Positions 12,234 to 14,253 of a stretch of 14,253 bases of DNA are shown here, piece by piece. Position 1 is the first letter of the stretch; every line of letters starts with the position of its first letter. The notes beneath the pieces are model-generated. The model ran no database searches, was not told where the DNA came from, and worked only from the letters and a program-made list of their open reading frames with translations. The stretch is from Lachnospiraceae bacterium (GTDB lineage Bacteria > Bacillota > Clostridia > Lachnospirales > Lachnospiraceae), in contig CAAGPW010000289.1 in assembly GCA_900771955.1 (NCBI GenBank), forward strand, positions 1 to 14,253, written 5' to 3'. The translations under genes and the position numbers were made by a program.

Positions 12234-12363
12234 AATAACAGTTGAAAATGGGGAATAAACCTATTGATAATCTAAGCCCCCGTATAGGAGTTCTAGGGCT
12301 AGGGCAGAGCTGGGATTTTTATTGCGAAAATATAAAAATTTCTCTTTTTCGGAAGCAAGCAGG

Positions 12364-12578
12364 GGGCTGCAATTTGTAGCGATTTGTTGGGTGCTAGATC
12401 GGGGGGCGCAGCCCATCCGACAGCGCGGTAGGTTTTGTCCACGGTCTTTTCCAAGGTCGTCCATCAGGATTCTCCACGCCTTTATGGTGTGGGGAATCCT
12501 GTGGGCGTACCGGCAGGCGTAAGCCTGTGGGAAAGGCGGTGGGCAAAACCGGATGGTTTGGTGTCCCCGCCGCAGCGG
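12364..12578 (+). promoter_or_regulatory. Multi-branched structured leader ahead of rep
   Basis: The 436-bp gene-free stretch 12186-12621 contains this compact structure. A 12-bp long-range stem (12431-12442 with 12539-12550) encloses a 16-bp hairpin (12465-12480 with 12486-12501, loop TTTAT) and CAGGC-GTAA-GCCTG (12514-12527, a GNRA-type loop). A further stem GGGCTGC/GCAGCCC (12364-12370 with 12408-12414) lies upstream. The three imperfect pairs are G-U on the plus strand and would be A-C on the minus strand, which supports a plus-strand RNA. Next come AAACC/GGTTT (12546-12559), which competes with the long-range stem, and then CCGC-CGCA-GCGG followed by a pyrimidine-rich tract ahead of the rep ribosome site. 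This looks like a switchable attenuator of Rep synthesis, or an origin structure (inference). Confidence 0.6.
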
Positions 12579-12621
12579 ATTTTTCTTTTTGCTTCTTTTT
12601 CTTTTGCTAGGAGGATTCTGT

Positions 12622-14013
12622 ATGACACAGAATTATACTGAAGGCTATGAGTATTTGAGTTCTCAGTTTCCAGAGGTCAGCGGGTGTGATTTTTACCGGG
12701 AAATGTTCCCGAATAACGAGCGATCTGACGAGCAGCATATGGATTATTCTCACCCCAACGCAATTTATCTGTATCGGGAGCAAACGTCCGATGGTTTTAA
12801 GCGAATGCGTCGAAGAATCATGTTCTCCGATCAGTGGGAAAATGATTACATGGAATTTATCGAACAAAATCCGCTGACGTTGTGCAGCGGGCTGTCTTAT
12901 CGTGGAAGATCCAATAAGCTGGAGCACGCGCAGCGGATGAACGCGATGATCTTCGATTTGGATGGTGTTGGCCTGAAGGAGCTGCGGAATCTATTTTTAC
13001 GTTTTGGCGGTGATCCGACGCGGATCCGTCGCTTGCCGATGCCAACGTACATTGTGCTGTCCGGAACCGGCCTGCACGTTTGCTATTTTTTCCGAGAGCC
13101 AATAGATCTATACCCGAATATTAAAATCCAGCTGAAGAGCCTAAAGTATGATCTTACATTCCGGATGTGGGAGTATGGTGCGACGTCGCAAAATAAAGAG
13201 ATTCAGTATCAGTCAATCAACCAGAGCTTCCGCATGGTCGGCAGCATCAATGAAAAGCATGGCAATCAGATTGTGGCGTTCCGGACCGGCGAGCCGGTGA
13301 CGCTGGAGTACTTGAATGCTTACGCAAAACCGGAAAATCGTGTAGACGTCAATAGACCATTTCGACCTTCCAAGATAACGAGAGCTGAAGCCAGAGAAGC
13401 GTACCCGGAGTGGTATGAACGTGTTATCGTCCGAGGTGAAAAGCATCCAAAGAAGTGGGATATTGCAGGAAAGGTTCATGGGGATGATCCCCATGCGCTT
13501 TATCACTGGTGGATGCGGCAGATCTTATCCATTCGAGGCGGGCATCGCTACTTTTTCCTGATGTGCATGGCGATCTATGCCTACAAATGCGACGTTTCAA
13601 AGGCGCAGCTTCGGAAGGATATGCAGACAGCGTTTGAAGATCTTCAGATGGTGCAGCACGAAAATGCGCTGACTGAGGATGATATCAAGAGCGCACTGGA
13701 GGCATATGACCGAGAATATTACAACTTTACGATTTCCGATATAGAGGCTCTGACGGACGTTCATATAGAGCGGAATAGAAGAAACGGGTTGACGCAGGAA
13801 AAGCATCTCTATTTGGCGCGAAGGCGTAAGGAAGATATGAAGGCGATTGGAATCCCAATGAAGGCTGCGGAAGGTCGGCCGTGCGGAAGCGGAACGGCGC
13901 AGGAAAAAGTCCTGGCGTGGCGCGAACAGCATCCGGACGGGCGAAAAGCTGATTGCCATAAAGAAACAGGGCTGGACCCGAAGACGATTCGAAAGTGGTG
14001 GGAAACAAAATAA
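12622..14013 (+). CDS. Plasmid replication protein with archaeo-eukaryotic primase-type domain
   Basis: 463 residues from ATG 12622, with AGGAGG 7 bases upstream. The frame is open from 12553, but that part is the pyrimidine-rich leader. The primase-polymerase motifs are visible: A-M-I-F-D-L-D-G (108-115, metal-binding D112 and D114), S-G-T-G-L-H (147-152, the sxH motif) and R-M-V-G-S-I-N (204-210, the R-x-x-G-T-x-N-type motif). A helical region follows with R-G-G-H-R-Y-F-F-L-M-C-M-A-I-Y-A-Y-K-C (305-323), common in Firmicutes Rep proteins of this class. The last 45 residues (T-A-Q-E-K-V-L-A-W-R, then D-P-K-T-I-R-K-W-W) form a helix-turn-helix, probably for origin binding. No helicase domain or gene is present, so host helicase must be recruited. 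It is the only replication gene on the element. Confidence 0.85.
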   Translation: MTQNYTEGYEYLSSQFPEVSGCDFYREMFPNNERSDEQHMDYSHPNAIYLYREQTSDGFKRMRRRIMFSDQWENDYMEFIEQNPLTLCSGLSYRGRSNKLEHAQRMNAMIFDLDGVGLKELRNLFLRFGGDPTRIRRLPMPTYIVLSGTGLHVCYFFREPIDLYPNIKIQLKSLKYDLTFRMWEYGATSQNKEIQYQSINQSFRMVGSINEKHGNQIVAFRTGEPVTLEYLNAYAKPENRVDVNRPFRPSKITRAEAREAYPEWYERVIVRGEKHPKKWDIAGKVHGDDPHALYHWWMRQILSIRGGHRYFFLMCMAIYAYKCDVSKAQLRKDMQTAFEDLQMVQHENALTEDDIKSALEAYDREYYNFTISDIEALTDVHIERNRRNGLTQEKHLYLARRRKEDMKAIGIPMKAAEGRPCGSGTAQEKVLAWREQHPDGRKADCHKETGLDPKTIRKWWETK

Positions 14014-14045
14014 CGTATATACTTTGTGTAAAGTATATACGTTAT
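14010..14045. repeat. AT-rich palindrome E overlapping the rep stop codon
   Basis: Perfect 16-bp arms (ATAACGTATATACTTT at 14010-14025 and its complement at 14030-14045) with a GTGT centre. The rep TAA lies in the left arm. Further AT-rich half-sites (TTACGATATATAG) follow up to about 14068. The arm length matches palindromes A and B. Possible roles are origin, centromere or rep autoregulation. Confidence 0.72.
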
Positions 14046-14109
14046 ATAAGATATTTACGATATATAGATTTATGGCAAGGTTGCTTGGTGATTGTTTTAG
14101 CAAAGGACG

Positions 14110-14253
14110 CTACTTTTTCGGTGTATCTGTGTCACCTGAGATGAAGCGGGAATCAGTTTTGCGGATGAGCCGATAGAAATTTTTTTGTTGTGCTGCCGTT
14201 AATTCCGGACAGTCTACATCTGCGGTCGATGGAGAGGCTGCGAGAGCCGTTAG
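14110..14253 (-). CDS. Small acidic protein, C-terminal part (same gene as 1-135)
   Basis: These 48 codons continue the gene that starts at 135. Positions 14179-14253 repeat 1-75, so codons 21-45 appear twice in the window. New sequence runs from 14178 down to the TAG at 14112-14110 and ends in F-Y-R-L-I-R-K-T-D-S-R-F-I-S-G-D-T-D-T-P. The full protein has 67 residues and a basic-then-polar C-terminus. It converges on rep, with 96 bases between the two stop codons. Confidence 0.65.
   Translation of the reverse strand, partial: LTALAASPSTADVDCPELTAAQQKNFYRLIRKTDSRFISGDTDTPKK
14179..14253. repeat. Terminal direct repeat, right copy (circular joint)
   Basis: Identical to positions 1-75 over all 75 bases; see the left copy for interpretation. 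Confidence 0.85.

Noticed and set aside
12553..12621. Extended N-terminus for the replication protein
   Set aside because: The in-frame extension is a pyrimidine-rich leader with the AGGAGG site for ATG 12622 inside it.

Overview
This window reads as one complete circular plasmid (or plasmid-like element) from a low-to-mid-GC Gram-positive bacterium, most likely a gut Clostridia/Oscillospiraceae-type Bacillota. The first 75 bases (1-75) are repeated exactly as the last 75 (14179-14253), and a small minus-strand gene reads continuously through that joint, so the unit circle is probably 14,178 bp. The host guess rests on strong AGGAGG-type ribosome sites, lipobox lipoproteins and gene families common in Clostridia. 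No rRNA, tRNA, CRISPR array, insertion sequence or relaxase was found.

Layout. Positions 1-1194 (plus the joint) hold a 67-codon minus-strand gene, a shortened Phd/YefM-like antitoxin and a complete DinJ-YafQ toxin-antitoxin pair. Positions 1616-3556 hold a phosphodiester glycosidase-like protein and a lipoprotein with a copper-amine-oxidase-N-type domain, closed by a bidirectional terminator. Positions 3694-4759 are the partition cassette: ParA overlapping a ribbon-helix-helix partner. Positions 4847-8422 are a surface/secretion cargo block: a membrane-anchored XRE regulator, a small secreted beta-rich protein, a secreted SH3 protein and a 708-residue lipoprotein with a solute-binding domain, again closed by a terminator. 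Positions 8604-9119 (minus) are BrnT-BrnA. Positions 9253-9438 are a non-coding run of six consecutive hairpins. Then come a small conserved-looking protein (9542-9799), a repeat-rich 575-bp spacer, a full-length tyrosine recombinase (10375-11397), a coiled-coil protein (11457-12185), a structured leader and a primase-type replication protein (12622-14013).

How it fits together. Replication (AEP-type Rep), segregation (ParA/RHH), probable multimer resolution or integration (tyrosine recombinase) and two or three toxin-antitoxin loci make up the maintenance backbone. The cargo is almost entirely cell-envelope proteins. The backbone seems wired together by shared AT-rich DNA: a 36-bp promoter/operator segment matches at 32 of 36 positions in front of parA and the recombinase, and three intergenic palindromes have exactly 16-bp arms. 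A separate 47-bp double-palindrome element occurs twice, each time just ahead of a cargo block.

The least explained parts are the hairpin array at 9253-9438, the multi-branched leader ahead of rep (12364-12578), and the paired 47-bp elements at the cargo boundaries.
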